Shown here: in pieces, positions 32,868 to 33,312 of the stretch
How positions within the stretch are numbered: position 1 is the stretch's first letter
Layout: each line of letters starts with the position of its first letter
NCBI GenBank assembly: GCA_945860745.1
Contig: CAMASH010000034.1
Location: 1-33,312, forward strand
Direction of reading: 5' to 3'
From: Chthoniobacter flavus
GTDB lineage: Bacteria > Verrucomicrobiota > Verrucomicrobiia > Chthoniobacterales > Terrimicrobiaceae
DNA: 33,312 nucleotides
Position numbers and translations under genes: made by a program
Notes under the pieces: model-generated
Seen by the model: the letters and a program-made list of their open reading frames with translations, nothing else
Told to the model about the DNA's origin: nothing
The model's database searches: none

Positions 32868-33122
32868 ATGGCGGGTTTCAAGATGTTTGAGGATCTTGGG
32901 ACGCTGGGCCTTTCGGATGTGCTGACGTTTGCGAGGTCGAAGGGATGGCTGGAGCAGGCGGAGCTTGCGCTGGAGGATATGCCCTTCGATCTGGCGGCGG
33001 TGAAGAAGGTGGGCGGGCTGGATGGAATCTTGCATTGGCCGGTGCGCATCCGCCAGCAGTGGCTGGATGATGGGAAGGTGGTGCGGGAGCTGGCGGACAA
33101 GGTGGAGGACCCGCTGAAATGA
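32868..33122 (+). CDS. small soluble protein, unknown
   Basis: 84 residues with an acidic/hydrophobic helical look: FEDLGTLGLSDVLTFARSKGWLEQAELALEDMPFDLAAVKKVGG then LHWPVRIRQQWLDDGKVVRELADKVEDP. Codon use is GC3-rich like the neighbours, supporting a real gene. No family recognised. A later in-frame ATG (32883, MFEDL) is an equally possible start; neither has an obvious Shine-Dalgarno. It is convergent with the HIT gene, 61 bp away. Confidence 0.55.
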   Translation: MAGFKMFEDLGTLGLSDVLTFARSKGWLEQAELALEDMPFDLAAVKKVGGLDGILHWPVRIRQQWLDDGKVVRELADKVEDPLK

Positions 33123-33183
33123 AAGACCGGCTTTGCAAGACGGCGATGACGCGGGCGCGGTGCAGGCTGACGGGTATCCCGCT

Positions 33184-33312
<129 letters not shown>

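Overview
This window (33.3 kb, high GC) looks like a chromosomal stretch of a member of the Verrucomicrobiota, or at least of the PVC group. The evidence is a Minf_1886-type protein (a family restricted to Verrucomicrobia and Planctomycetes), a DUF1501/DUF1800 pair with a twin-arginine signal, a DUF1844 protein, an FmdB-led run of conserved unknowns, and many palindromic dispersed repeats between genes. No rRNA, CRISPR array, intact transposase or phage gene is visible.

Layout. At 5-79 is tRNA-Val(CAC). A kup-type potassium transporter (minus) and transketolase (plus) diverge from a palindrome-rich spacer. cysH (APS reductase type) follows and overlaps, tail to tail, a VanZ-like protein. From 6235 comes a surface-polysaccharide locus: a Wza-like export lipoprotein and a Wzc-like co-polymerase/kinase on plus, then a seven-gene minus-strand cluster whose transcription order is wzm, wzt, GT4, GT2, GT2, GT2, GT4. 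The two halves collide at 8885-9023. Both proteins there appear to lack their normal C-termini, which suggests a rearrangement (or assembly) junction.

From 16.3 to 20.4 kb are two coupled plus-strand pairs: YraQ-type permease with DUF1980 partner, and secreted GHL10 glycoside hydrolase with AttH/CrtC-like lipocalin. Then come an orphan Imm5-like protein, a cluster of six hairpins surrounding the C-terminal remnant of a REP-associated (Y1, RAYT) transposase, and the minus-strand DUF1800/DUF1501 pair. An L,D-transpeptidase lipoprotein follows. From 25230 to 31234 a tight plus-strand run encodes FmdB-like zinc ribbon, zinc-ribbon membrane protein, a degenerate gluzincin-like secreted protein, a 43-residue membrane peptide, the Minf_1886 protein, a two-domain M16 peptidase and DUF1844. 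The right end has an alkaline-phosphatase-fold protein that seems to have lost its metal ligands, tRNA-Gln(TTG), a small unknown protein and the C-terminal part of a HIT protein cut by the window edge.

The most unusual theme is repeat biology. Hairpins with a GTAG foot, the tetranucleotide recognised by RAYT transposases in enterobacteria, occur at 20.5, 24.4 and 31.2 kb, and two of these loci share an identical 26-bp module. A recognisable RAYT tail is embedded among other hairpins at 21.2 kb. A second family, with arms built on a 9-nt period, occurs at 16.2 and 18.1 kb; one copy provides the N-terminus of a secreted hydrolase. A third kind of palindrome lies in frame inside the lipocalin-like gene. 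All functional assignments come from reading motifs by eye, with no database search.
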